Shown: piece by piece, positions 1 through 6,673 of the stretch | Position numbering within the stretch: position 1 is the first letter of the stretch | How the letters are laid out: every line of letters starts with the position of its first letter | Assembly: GCA_023424215.1 (NCBI GenBank) | Contig: JAFAEC010000034.1 | Coordinates: forward strand, 1 to 18,792 | Source: Pseudomonadota bacterium | Lineage (GTDB): Bacteria > Pseudomonadota > Alphaproteobacteria > Caulobacterales > Caulobacteraceae | DNA: 18,792 nt | Direction of reading: 5' to 3' | Program-made: the position numbers and the translations under genes | The notes under the pieces: generated by a model | Seen by the model: the letters and a program-made list of their open reading frames with translations, nothing else | Told to the model about the DNA's origin: nothing | Database searches by the model: none

Positions 1-1
1 C

Positions 2-1564
2 GCGGAGCGCGGCGGCGCCCGGCTGGCGGCGTCCGGGGCGACCGACCTCGGCCGCGCCCGCCTGGTCGGCTCGGCCCTCTACGAGACCAGCGACGGCTAC
101 GTCCCGGTGCGCGGCCCGGCCGCCGGCGCCGCCGACGCGCCTCTGGATCTGGAGGTGCAGAGCGCCGCCCTCCGCGCCGACGTCCCGGCCGGGCCGGCGA
201 CGGTGTCCCTGCGCGCCGCCGCCTTCGAGGAGGACCGCGGCTCCGGCGTCGAGAATTCCCGCGCCCGCGCCAGCGGCGCCGTCCTGTCGGCGACCGCCGC
301 GGCCCGGCCGGACGGCGACCGCCCCGGCTGGCGGCTGCAGCTCTGGCGGCGCGAAAGCGACCTCGCCAACACCTTCGTGGCCATCGCCGACGACCGCTCC
401 AGCGCCACGCCCGCCAACCACCAGTTCGAGACCCCGGCCGTCGGCTGGGGCGCGAACGCGGCCCTGCGGCGGGTCATCGTCAGCGGAATCGCCCGCGTCG
501 AATGGGAGGTCGGCGCCGACGCCCGCCTGTTCGAGGGCGAGACGCGCGAGCGCTTCCGCAACCTCGGGGCCGGCTTCACCCGCGGCCGCATCGCCGGCGG
601 CGAAAGCTCGGTGGCCGGCCTCTATGCCGACGGCTCCTGGAGCTCGGGCGCGTGGCTGGTCGCCGGCGGCCTGCGCGCCGACCGTTGGCGGAACCGCGAC
701 GGGCTGCGCCGGGAATTCGATCTCGCCACCGGCGCGCTGACCCTGGACGAGACCGACCCGGACCGCTCCGGCGAGGTGGTCAGCGCCCGCCTCACCGCCC
801 GTCGCGACCTCGGCGCCGGCCATGCGCTCCGCGCCGCCGCCTACTCCGGCTTCCGGCCCGCCACCCTCAACGAGCTGCACCGGCCCTTCCGGGTCGGCAA
901 CGACATCACCGAGGCCAACGCCGGCCTCGAGCCCGAGCGGCTCAGCGGGATCGAGGCCGGCTGGAGCTGGACCGGAGAAGGCGCTTCGGTTTCCGCCACC
1001 GTCTTCCGCAACGAGATCGAGGACGCCATCGTCAACGTCACCCTCGCCGAGGGGCCCGGTGTCTTCCCGCGCGCCGGCTTCGTCCCGGCCGGCGGCGTGC
1101 TGCGCCAGCGCATGAACGCCGGGACCATCGAGGCGACCGGCGTGGAGGTCGACGGCCGCTTCGAGGTGAGCGACGCCCTGTCGCTGCGCGCCGCCGCCGC
1201 CTTCACCGACGCGGAGGTCGACGGCGGGACCGCCGCCCCGCAGCTGACCGGCCTGCGCCCGGCCCAGGCGCCGCGCTGGAGCGCCGTGGCCGGGCTCGAC
1301 TGGCGCGCGACCGACCGGCTGACGCTCGCCGCCGACCTGCGCTGGGAGAGCGACCGCTACGAGGACGACCTCAACAGCCGCGTGCTGGAGGGGGCGATCG
1401 TCGCCGCCCTCCGCGCCGACTGGACGGTGCGCCCCGGCGTCGATCTGTATCTCGCCGCCGACAACCTGTTCGACGAAGAGGTGGAGGTGTCGGAGACCGG
1501 GACCGGCGTCGCCGGCTACGGGCCGCCCCGCACCCTCCGCCTCGGGCTGCGCCTGTCGCGCTGA
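2..1564 (+). CDS. TonB-dependent outer-membrane receptor, 3' part (5'-truncated by window edge)
   Basis: The reading frame is open from base 2 to the TGA at 1562-1564, giving about 520 residues. The true start and the plug domain lie outside the window. The visible part is a C-terminal TonB-receptor beta-barrel: alternating amphipathic strands, Y-E-T-S-D-G-Y near the left edge, the strand pair A-Y-S-G-F-R-P-A-T-L-N-E-L followed by N-A-G-L-E-P-E-R, and the late barrel motif A-A-D-N-L-F-D-E-E-V-E. It ends in the strand T-L-R-L-G-L-R-L-S-R; the terminal residue is Arg, not the more usual Phe or Trp. Such receptors import ferric siderophores, haem, cobalamin or other ligands using TonB energy. 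The substrate cannot be read from this fragment. A PepSY membrane gene follows after 52 nt in an apparent operon with reductase genes, so a ferric ligand is the likely cargo. Confidence 0.9.
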   Translation, partial: AERGGARLAASGATDLGRARLVGSALYETSDGYVPVRGPAAGAADAPLDLEVQSAALRADVPAGPATVSLRAAAFEEDRGSGVENSRARASGAVLSATAAARPDGDRPGWRLQLWRRESDLANTFVAIADDRSSATPANHQFETPAVGWGANAALRRVIVSGIARVEWEVGADARLFEGETRERFRNLGAGFTRGRIAGGESSVAGLYADGSWSSGAWLVAGGLRADRWRNRDGLRREFDLATGALTLDETDPDRSGEVVSARLTARRDLGAGHALRAAAYSGFRPATLNELHRPFRVGNDITEANAGLEPERLSGIEAGWSWTGEGASVSATVFRNEIEDAIVNVTLAEGPGVFPRAGFVPAGGVLRQRMNAGTIEATGVEVDGRFEVSDALSLRAAAAFTDAEVDGGTAAPQLTGLRPAQAPRWSAVAGLDWRATDRLTLAADLRWESDRYEDDLNSRVLEGAIVAALRADWTVRPGVDLYLAADNLFDEEVEVSETGTGVAGYGPPRTLRLGLRLSR

Positions 1565-1616
1565 TCGCGACGATCCGGCTATTGCAAATCGTTCGCAGGT
1601 TCGGCACAAGCCGGAG

Positions 1617-2270
1617 GTGACCGACGCCGACGCCGCCAGCCCGACACCCAGGCCCGCCCTGAACGCCCGCCGGTCGTTCTGGCTGAAGCAGTTGCACCAG
1701 TGGCACTGGATCTCGGCGGCCGTCAGCCTCGCCGGCCTGCTGCTGTTCGCGATCACCGGCGTCACGCTCAATCACGCCGCCCAGATCCCGGCGGAGCCGG
1801 TCGTGGTCGAGACCACCGCCGAGCTGCCCGCGCCCCTGCTTGCGCGCCTCGCCGCCTTCCCCGAGGACACCACCGATCCGGTCCCCGACGCCGTCGCCCG
1901 CTGGGCCGCCGACGCGCTCGGCGCCCGGATCGCCGGCCGTCCCACCGAGACCACCGCCGACGAGATCTACGTCGCCCTGCCCGAGCCCGGCGGCGACGGC
2001 TGGCTGACCCTCGACCGCGCCACCGGCGAGGCCCTGCGCGAGCGCACCACGCGCGGCTGGGTGGCGTACGTCAACGACCTCCACAAGGGCCGCAACACCG
2101 GCATCGTGTGGTACTGGTTCATCGACGTCTTCGCCGTCGCCTGCGTGATCTTCGCCCTCACCGGCCTCGCCCTGACCTGGATGCACGCCCGCCAGCGCCC
2201 CTCGACCTGGCCCCTGCTGGGGCTCGGCGTCCTCGTCCCCGTCGTCATCGCCCTGCTGTTCATCCACTGA
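1617..2270 (+). CDS. PepSY-associated three-helix inner-membrane protein
   Basis: The protein has 217 residues if it starts at the GTG at 1617, the only plausible start, although the G-G-A-G just before it is very close for a ribosome site. Hydrophobic segments lie at about residues 31-52, 163-188 and 197-216. The periplasmic stretch 54-150 carries a PepSY-like motif (E-I-Y-V-A-L-P-E-P, then W-L-T-L-D-R-A-T-G-E). Histidines sit at membrane boundaries: H27 and H30 in L-H-Q-W-H-W, H53 in L-N-H, H156 in D-L-H-K-G-R and H190. Members of this family, such as FoxB and PiuB, reduce ferric siderophores, and some bind haem through such histidines. This is a short version with one PepSY unit. It lies between the TonB receptor and the DUF2271 gene, which starts 8 nt downstream. 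I infer that it passes electrons across the inner membrane or helps ferric-ligand reduction. Confidence 0.85.
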   Translation: MTDADAASPTPRPALNARRSFWLKQLHQWHWISAAVSLAGLLLFAITGVTLNHAAQIPAEPVVVETTAELPAPLLARLAAFPEDTTDPVPDAVARWAADALGARIAGRPTETTADEIYVALPEPGGDGWLTLDRATGEALRERTTRGWVAYVNDLHKGRNTGIVWYWFIDVFAVACVIFALTGLALTWMHARQRPSTWPLLGLGVLVPVVIALLFIH

Positions 2271-2278
2271 GGCCGTTC

Positions 2279-2791
2279 ATGCGTCCGCTTCCCCTCGCCC
2301 TCGTCTCCCTCGCCGCCGGCGCGGCGGCCACGCCCGCGCTGGCCGCCGACCTCAGCGTCTCCGTCACCGTCCCCCGCCTCAGCGTCGCCGCCTACCACCG
2401 CCCCTATGTCGCCGTGTGGATCGAGCGGCCGGACAACACCGCCGTGCGCACCCTCGCCGTCTGGTACCAGCAGACCGCCAACCGCGAAGGCGACGGCAAG
2501 GACTGGCTGAAAGACATGCGCACCTGGTGGCGGCGCGGCGGCCGGTCGATGACCCTGCCCGCCGACGGGATCTCCAGCGCCACCAAGGCCCCCGGGACGC
2601 ACACCGTCCGCGTCCCCGGCGCCCGCCTGTCGAACCTGCCTGCCGGCGACTACGTCATGGTCGTCGAGGCGGCCCGCGAGCTGGGCGGCCGCGAAGTGGT
2701 GCGCGTGCCCTTCCGCTGGGGCTCGGCCAACACCGGCCGGGCGTCCGGCTCCACCGAACTTGGCGCCGTCGCCGTCGCCGTCACCCGCTAG
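2279..2791 (+). CDS. DUF2271 exported protein, probable ApbE-flavinylated electron carrier
   Basis: The protein has 170 residues. It begins with a Sec signal peptide of about 23 residues ending A-L-A-A, so the mature protein is periplasmic. The DUF2271 core is visible: R-T-L-A-V-W-Y-Q-Q (57-65), the Trp-rich W-L-K-D-M-R-T-W-W (76-84) and a late beta strand D-Y-V-M-V-V-E-A-A-R-E. Residues 96-102 are D-G-I-S-S-A-T, which fits the D-x-x-[S/T]-[S/G]-A-T motif where ApbE attaches FMN to the last Thr, here T102. An apbE gene lies two genes downstream in the same operon. From this I infer a covalent flavoprotein carrying electrons in the periplasm. The start at 2279 is chosen because it gives a complete signal peptide. 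The same frame is open further upstream, but that part is a shadow of the PepSY gene. Confidence 0.85.
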   Translation: MRPLPLALVSLAAGAAATPALAADLSVSVTVPRLSVAAYHRPYVAVWIERPDNTAVRTLAVWYQQTANREGDGKDWLKDMRTWWRRGGRSMTLPADGISSATKAPGTHTVRVPGARLSNLPAGDYVMVVEAARELGGREVVRVPFRWGSANTGRASGSTELGAVAVAVTR

Positions 2792-2803
2792 AGGATGTCC
2801 GCC

Positions 2804-3604
2804 ATGAAGAAGTCCCTCGGCCTCATCGCCGCCCTCGCTGCCCTGGCCGCGCCCATGTCGGCCCAGGCCCACCGCGCCTGGCTGGCCCCGACCTCGACCG
2901 TCCTCTCCGGCGACAGCGCCTGGGTCGGTTTCGACGCCGGCATGTCGAACGGCGTCTTCATCCCCGACCACGCGGCGATGAACCTCTCCGGCCTGACGAT
3001 CACCGGCCCGGACGGCGCGACGGTCCAGCCCGAGAACCTGCACCGCGCCCGCTACCGCTCGACCTTCGACCTGCACCTGACGCAACCCGGCACGTACAAG
3101 GTCGCCAACGTCATGAGCGGGGTCATGGCGACCTGGACCGAGAACGGCGAGCAGAAGCGCTGGCGCGGTCAGGCGGCCGAGTTCCCGGGCGCCGTCCCGG
3201 CGGGCGCGGCCGATGTCGTCGCCACCCGCACCTCGAACCGCATCGAGACCTTCGTCACCCTCGGCGCCCCGACGGACAGCGTCTTCACCAACCCCGCCGA
3301 CGGTCTGGCGATGATCCCGGTCAGCCACCCGAACGACCTCGTCGCCGGCGAGCCGGCCACCTTCAAGCTCTCCAGCGACGGCGTCGCCGCCGCCGGCGTG
3401 CAGGTGACCATCGCCCGCGGGGGCACGCGCTACCGCGACAACCCGGAGGAGATGACCGTCACCACCGGCCCTGACGGCGCCTTCACCGTCACCTGGCCCG
3501 AGCCGGGCATGTACTGGCTGAACGCCGCGGTCCGCACCCCGGCGCAGGGCGACGCCATCGCCTCGAACGCCCAGTACGTCGCCGTGCTGGAGGTTCTGCC
3601 CTGA
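2804..3604 (+). CDS. DUF4198 exported protein
   Basis: The protein has 266 residues from the ATG at 2804. An in-frame ATG at 2795 touches the G-A-G-G at 2791-2794, whereas 2804 lies 9 nt after it and opens with the typical M-K-K signal start, so 2804 is preferred. The signal peptide ends S-A-Q-A at residue 22, and predicted cleavage leaves His23 as the mature N-terminus (H-R-A-W-L). DUF4198 proteins are periplasmic beta-sandwich proteins often found next to metal uptake or TonB-receptor genes. Several metal-liganding candidates are visible, including D55-H56. The second half (about 180-266) looks like a carboxypeptidase-regulatory or Ig-like fold, with G-V-A-A-A-G-V-Q-V-T-I and G-P-D-G-A-F-T-V-T-W. 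The gene begins 12 nt after the DUF2271 stop and probably acts with it in the periplasm. Its biochemical role is not established; metal binding is an inference. Confidence 0.85.
   Translation: MKKSLGLIAALAALAAPMSAQAHRAWLAPTSTVLSGDSAWVGFDAGMSNGVFIPDHAAMNLSGLTITGPDGATVQPENLHRARYRSTFDLHLTQPGTYKVANVMSGVMATWTENGEQKRWRGQAAEFPGAVPAGAADVVATRTSNRIETFVTLGAPTDSVFTNPADGLAMIPVSHPNDLVAGEPATFKLSSDGVAAAGVQVTIARGGTRYRDNPEEMTVTTGPDGAFTVTWPEPGMYWLNAAVRTPAQGDAIASNAQYVAVLEVLP
3589..3603 (+). promoter_or_regulatory. Shine-Dalgarno and non-canonical CTG start of apbE
   Basis: G-G-A-G-G at 3589-3593 is followed by a 7-base spacer and CTG at 3601-3603, which overlaps the TGA stop of the DUF4198 gene (3602-3604). The layout is the usual one for coupled genes with ATGA or GTGA, but with C as first base. 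It decides the start, because no standard start codon lies upstream in frame and the downstream ATG falls inside a conserved motif. Confidence 0.6.
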
Positions 3605-4623
3605 CCCCCGCCGCCGACAATCGCGTCCTGATCCCGACCCATGGGCGGACGCCGACTCCTCCCACCGGCGCGGCGGCGATCGTCGACCTGTCGGGCGAGA
3701 CCATGGGCACGACCTGGTCGGTGCGCCTCGTCCCGCCCGGCGACCTCGCCCCCGCGGCGGCCCGCGCGGCGATCGAGGACGAGCTGGCGCGGCTCGTCAT
3801 GCACTTCAGCCACTGGGAGCCGCGCTCGGAGCTGGCCCGGTTCAACGGCGCGCCCCCGGGCTTCTACAAGGTGTCGGAGCCTTTCTGGGCGCTGCTGGAC
3901 GCGGCGCTGGACCTCGCCGACGAGACCGACGGCGCCGTCGACCCCACGCTCGGGGCGCTCGTCGACCTGTGGGGCTTCGGGCCACCGGGCCCACGTCCGG
4001 CCGGCGACCTGCCGACCGACGAACAGATCGCCGACGCCCTCGGCCGCTCCGGCTGGCAGGGCCTGCGGCTGAACCGCGGCGCGCGGGGCGTGCAGCAGAT
4101 GGGCGGCATGAAGCTGGACCTGTCAGGGATCGCCAAGGGTCACGCCGTCGATCGCGTCTCCGACCGGCTGGTCGAACTGGGCGCCGCGCATCACCTGGTC
4201 GAGATCGGCGGCGAGCTCCGCGGCCGCGGCGTCAAGCCTGACGGCCAGCCCTGGTGGGTCGAACTGCAGCAGGCCCCGGGCGCGCCCGGGCCTCGCACCG
4301 TCGCCGCCCTGTTCGACCTCGCCGTCGCCACCTCCGGCGACTGGATCCGCGGCTTCGACCATGACGGCCGCCGCTACGGCCACACCATCGACGGCCGCAC
4401 CGGCCGGCCGCTGGACAACGGGATCGCCTCGGTGACCGTCCTGGCGGAGACCGCGATGCACGCCGACGCCATGGCCACGGCGCTCGCCGTCATGGGACCG
4501 GTCGAGGGCCCGGCCTCCGCCGAAGCGCAGAACATCTCCGCCGCCTTCGTTGTGCGCGGCGAGGCTGGCCTGACGGAGGTGGTCACCCCGGCCTTCCAGG
4601 CGATGCTCGACGAGGCGGCGTGA
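3601..4623 (+). CDS. apbE: FAD:protein FMN transferase (ApbE family), probable CTG start
   Basis: ApbE enzymes move FMN from FAD onto a Thr of a target protein, using Mg2+. Family motifs are clear, numbered from CTG 3601: G-E-T-M-G-T-T-W (32-39), F-S-H-W-E-P-R-S-E-L-A-R-F-N, D-G-A-V-D-P-T-L-G-A-L-V-D-L-W-G-F, K-L-D-L-S-G-I-A-K-G-H-A-V-D (171-184), E-I-G-G-E-L, A-T-S-G-D-W (243-248), H-T-I-D-G-R-T-G (261-268) and H-A-D-A-M-A-T-A-L (287-295). The only ATG (3703) lies inside the first conserved motif, so it cannot be the real start. No ATG, GTG or TTG occurs in frame between the upstream stop (3472-3474) and 3703. CTG 3601 overlaps the DUF4198 stop as CTGA, has G-G-A-G-G seven bases upstream, and gives 340 residues, normal for the family. 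No signal peptide or lipobox is visible. The likely target is the DUF2271 protein of the same operon. Confidence 0.92.
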   Translation: MTPAADNRVLIPTHGRTPTPPTGAAAIVDLSGETMGTTWSVRLVPPGDLAPAAARAAIEDELARLVMHFSHWEPRSELARFNGAPPGFYKVSEPFWALLDAALDLADETDGAVDPTLGALVDLWGFGPPGPRPAGDLPTDEQIADALGRSGWQGLRLNRGARGVQQMGGMKLDLSGIAKGHAVDRVSDRLVELGAAHHLVEIGGELRGRGVKPDGQPWWVELQQAPGAPGPRTVAALFDLAVATSGDWIRGFDHDGRRYGHTIDGRTGRPLDNGIASVTVLAETAMHADAMATALAVMGPVEGPASAEAQNISAAFVVRGEAGLTEVVTPAFQAMLDEAA

Positions 4624-5987
4624 CGTCCGATCCGGTTCGCTGGCTGGGGGCCGCCGCGGCCATCGCCCTGTGGCTGCTGACCATCGTCGCCGTCGTCCTC
4701 GTCCGCGCTCGCGCCCGGCGTCACGCCGCGGCGCGCGCCGGGGCCCTCTCCGCTGCCGGAGACGGGGAGGTCGTGCGGGTGGCCTTCGCCAGCCAGACCG
4801 GACTGGCCGAACAGCTGGCGTGGATGACCGCCGACGCCCTCTCGGCCGGCGGGATCCCTGCCCGCGTCGCCCCGCTCGGCGACCTGGATCCCGCCGACCT
4901 GCGGGCCGCCGGGCGGGTGCTGATCGTCGCCGCCACCACGGGCGAGGGCGACGCCCCGGACAGCCTGTCCGGCTTCGTGAACCGGCACATGGCCGCCCCT
5001 GCCGACCTGGCGGGCCTGCGCTACGCCGTCCTGGCGCTCGGCGACAGCTCCTACGCCCGGTTCTGCGGCTTTGGCCGGGCGCTCGACGGCTGGCTGCGCC
5101 GCTCCGGGGCCGAACCCCTGTTCGACAGGGTCGAGGTCGACGACGGCGACGCCGGCGCCATCCGCCACTGGCAGCATCAACTGGCCGCCCTGATCGGAGG
5201 GCCGGTCGCCGCCGACTGGACCCCGCCGGCCTTCGATCGCTGGCGGCTTGTCGAGCGCGCGCACCTCAACCCGGGCAGCCCCGGCGGCGAGGCCTGGCGG
5301 CTGGCCTTCGAGCCCGTCCGCCACACCCCCGACTGGCAGGCCGGCGACATCGCCGAGATCGGCCTGCCGCCTCGCGACGGCGCGCCCGGAGCGAGCCGCG
5401 AATACTCCGTCGCCTCCCTCCCCGGCGACGGCCACGTCGAGCTCATCGTCCGCCGGGCGATCCGGGACGACGGCTCCCCCGGCCTCACCTCCGGCTGGCT
5501 GACCGGCGATCTGGCGGTCGGCGACGAGGTCGACATGCGGCTGCGCGCCAACCGCAGCTTCCACGGCCCGCTTGCCGCGACGCCGATCGTCCTCATCGGC
5601 GCCGGGACGGGGCTGGCGGGCCTGCGTGGCCACCTCCGCGCCCGGCCGGAGGGCGGCCACGGCGGCGCCTGGCTGCTCTGGGGCGAGCGCAGCCCGGCTC
5701 ACGACGCCTGGCTGGACGAGGAGCTGCGAGCCTGTCTCGCATCCGGCCGTCTCACCCGTCTCGACCGCGTCTTCTCGCGCCAGCCCGGCGGCCGGTACGT
5801 CCAGGCGCTGGTCGAGGACCACGCCGACGAGTTGCGCCGCTGGGTCGACCGCGGCGCGACCCTGCTGGTCTGCGGCAGCCTCGAGGGCATGTCGACCGGT
5901 GTCCACGCGGCGCTCGAGGCCACGCTCGGCGCCGAGCAGGTGCTGGAACTGCTCGAGACGGGCCGCTACCGGCGGGATGTGTACTGA
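4620..5987 (+). CDS. Membrane-anchored flavodoxin/FAD/NADPH reductase (sulfite-reductase-flavoprotein-like)
   Basis: The 455-residue protein starts at a GTG that overlaps the apbE stop (GTGA). One transmembrane helix (about 8-29) is followed by basic residues, so the soluble part should face the cytosol. A flavodoxin domain (about 52-190) shows F-A-S-Q-T-G-L-A-E-Q-L (FMN phosphate loop), A-T-T-G-E-G-D-A-P-D-S and L-A-L-G-D-S-S-Y-A-R-F-C-G-F-G. An FAD domain follows with R-E-Y-S-V-A-S-L (260-267), then the NADPH domain with G-A-G-T-G-L-A-G-L-R (327-336) and C-G-S (418-420), ending in an aromatic residue as diflavin reductases do (R-R-D-V-Y). It is shorter than CysJ (about 600) because the connecting insert is reduced. 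It should take hydride from NADPH and release single electrons. As last gene of the PepSY-DUF2271-DUF4198-apbE set, it is the probable electron source for periplasmic ferric reduction, not for sulfite reduction. Confidence 0.9.
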   Translation: MTSDPVRWLGAAAAIALWLLTIVAVVLVRARARRHAAARAGALSAAGDGEVVRVAFASQTGLAEQLAWMTADALSAGGIPARVAPLGDLDPADLRAAGRVLIVAATTGEGDAPDSLSGFVNRHMAAPADLAGLRYAVLALGDSSYARFCGFGRALDGWLRRSGAEPLFDRVEVDDGDAGAIRHWQHQLAALIGGPVAADWTPPAFDRWRLVERAHLNPGSPGGEAWRLAFEPVRHTPDWQAGDIAEIGLPPRDGAPGASREYSVASLPGDGHVELIVRRAIRDDGSPGLTSGWLTGDLAVGDEVDMRLRANRSFHGPLAATPIVLIGAGTGLAGLRGHLRARPEGGHGGAWLLWGERSPAHDAWLDEELRACLASGRLTRLDRVFSRQPGGRYVQALVEDHADELRRWVDRGATLLVCGSLEGMSTGVHAALEATLGAEQVLELLETGRYRRDVY

Positions 5988-5990
5988 GGC

Positions 5991-6668
5991 TCACACCTCC
6001 GACCACCGCCTCAGCAGGTTGTGGTACACCGCCGTCAGCTCCAGCACCGCCGGATCCTTCGGCCCCTTGTCGAGCGTCACCCGCTGGATGGCCACGTCGA
6101 GGCGGAACAGGGTCTCGCGGTCGGCGTCGTCGCGCACCAGGCTCTGCAGCCAGAAGAAGCTGGCTGTCCGCGCCCCGCGCGTCACCGGCGTCACCCGGTG
6201 CAGGCTCTTCGACGGGTAGAGCACCAGGTCGCCGGCCGGCAGCTTGACCGTCTGGGGCCCGTACATCTCCTCGATGACCAGTTCGCCGCCGTCGTAGTCC
6301 TCCGGCTCGGACAGGAAGAGCGTGCACGACAGGTCGCTGCGGATGCGGACCGCGCCGCGCTGGCGGATGGCGTTGTCGACGTGCACCCCGAAATGCTCGC
6401 CGCCCTCGTAGCGGTTGAACAGCGGCGGAAAGATCGTGTGCGGCAGCGCTGCCGACACGAACATCGGATGGGCGTTCAGCGCCTGCAGCACCAGCGCCCC
6501 GACCTCCCTCGCCTCGGCCGAGTCCTCGGGCAGCTGGCGGTTGACCTTGGCCGTCGCCGACTGGTGGCCCGAGGTGACGTTGCCGTCGACCCAGTCGCCG
6601 CCGTCCAGCCGCGCCCGCAGCGCCGCGACCTCGTCCTTCGTGAAGACGCCGGGGATGTGCAGCAGCAT
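5991..6668 (-). CDS. piuC: PiuC/YbiX-type Fe(II)/2-oxoglutarate-dependent hydroxylase
   Basis: The protein has 225 residues, the normal size for the PKHD-type hydroxylase family. The start is the ATG complementary to 6666-6668; the same frame is open upstream but only as a shadow of the receptor gene. The metal-binding triad is visible: H96 and D98 in F-G-V-H-V-D-N, H157 in Y-P-S-K-S-L-H-R-V-T-P-V, and R167 in T-R-G-A-R for 2-oxoglutarate. The C-terminal extension ending Y-H-N-L-L-R-R-W is typical. PiuC genes are iron-regulated and sit beside siderophore TonB receptors; the physiological substrate is unknown. Here the gene starts 5 nt after the receptor stop with no strong ribosome site, so translational coupling is likely. 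Its stop is separated from the opposing reductase stop by three bases. Confidence 0.95.
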   Translation of the reverse strand: MLLHIPGVFTKDEVAALRARLDGGDWVDGNVTSGHQSATAKVNRQLPEDSAEAREVGALVLQALNAHPMFVSAALPHTIFPPLFNRYEGGEHFGVHVDNAIRQRGAVRIRSDLSCTLFLSEPEDYDGGELVIEEMYGPQTVKLPAGDLVLYPSKSLHRVTPVTRGARTASFFWLQSLVRDDADRETLFRLDVAIQRVTLDKGPKDPAVLELTAVYHNLLRRWSEV

Positions 6669-6673
6669 GGCGG

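Noticed and set aside
107..1564. GTG at 107 as a true start of the first gene
   Set aside because: The frame is open to the window edge and the sequence before 107 already reads as receptor barrel (Y-E-T-S-D-G-Y), so the gene is simply truncated.
1371..2267. Long open frames antisense to the receptor, PepSY, edd and other genes
   Set aside because: Very high GC content makes stops rare, so long antisense frames are expected. These encode low-complexity Gly/Ala/Arg-rich strings without motifs, while the opposite strand has clear protein families.
3703..4623. ATG 3703 as the start of apbE
   Set aside because: This Met is the M of the conserved T-M-G-T motif; starting there would cut off the preceding G-E-T and the usual N-terminal strand.
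4620..5987. Assignment of the flavoprotein as CysJ (sulfite reductase)
   Set aside because: No CysI or other sulfate-assimilation gene is nearby, the protein has an N-terminal membrane helix and lacks the full connecting domain. The iron/redox neighbours fit better.
5985..6013. TGAGGC/GCCTCA inverted repeat at the convergent junction as a terminator
   Set aside because: The stem is only 6 bp with a 17-base loop and no T-run on either side.
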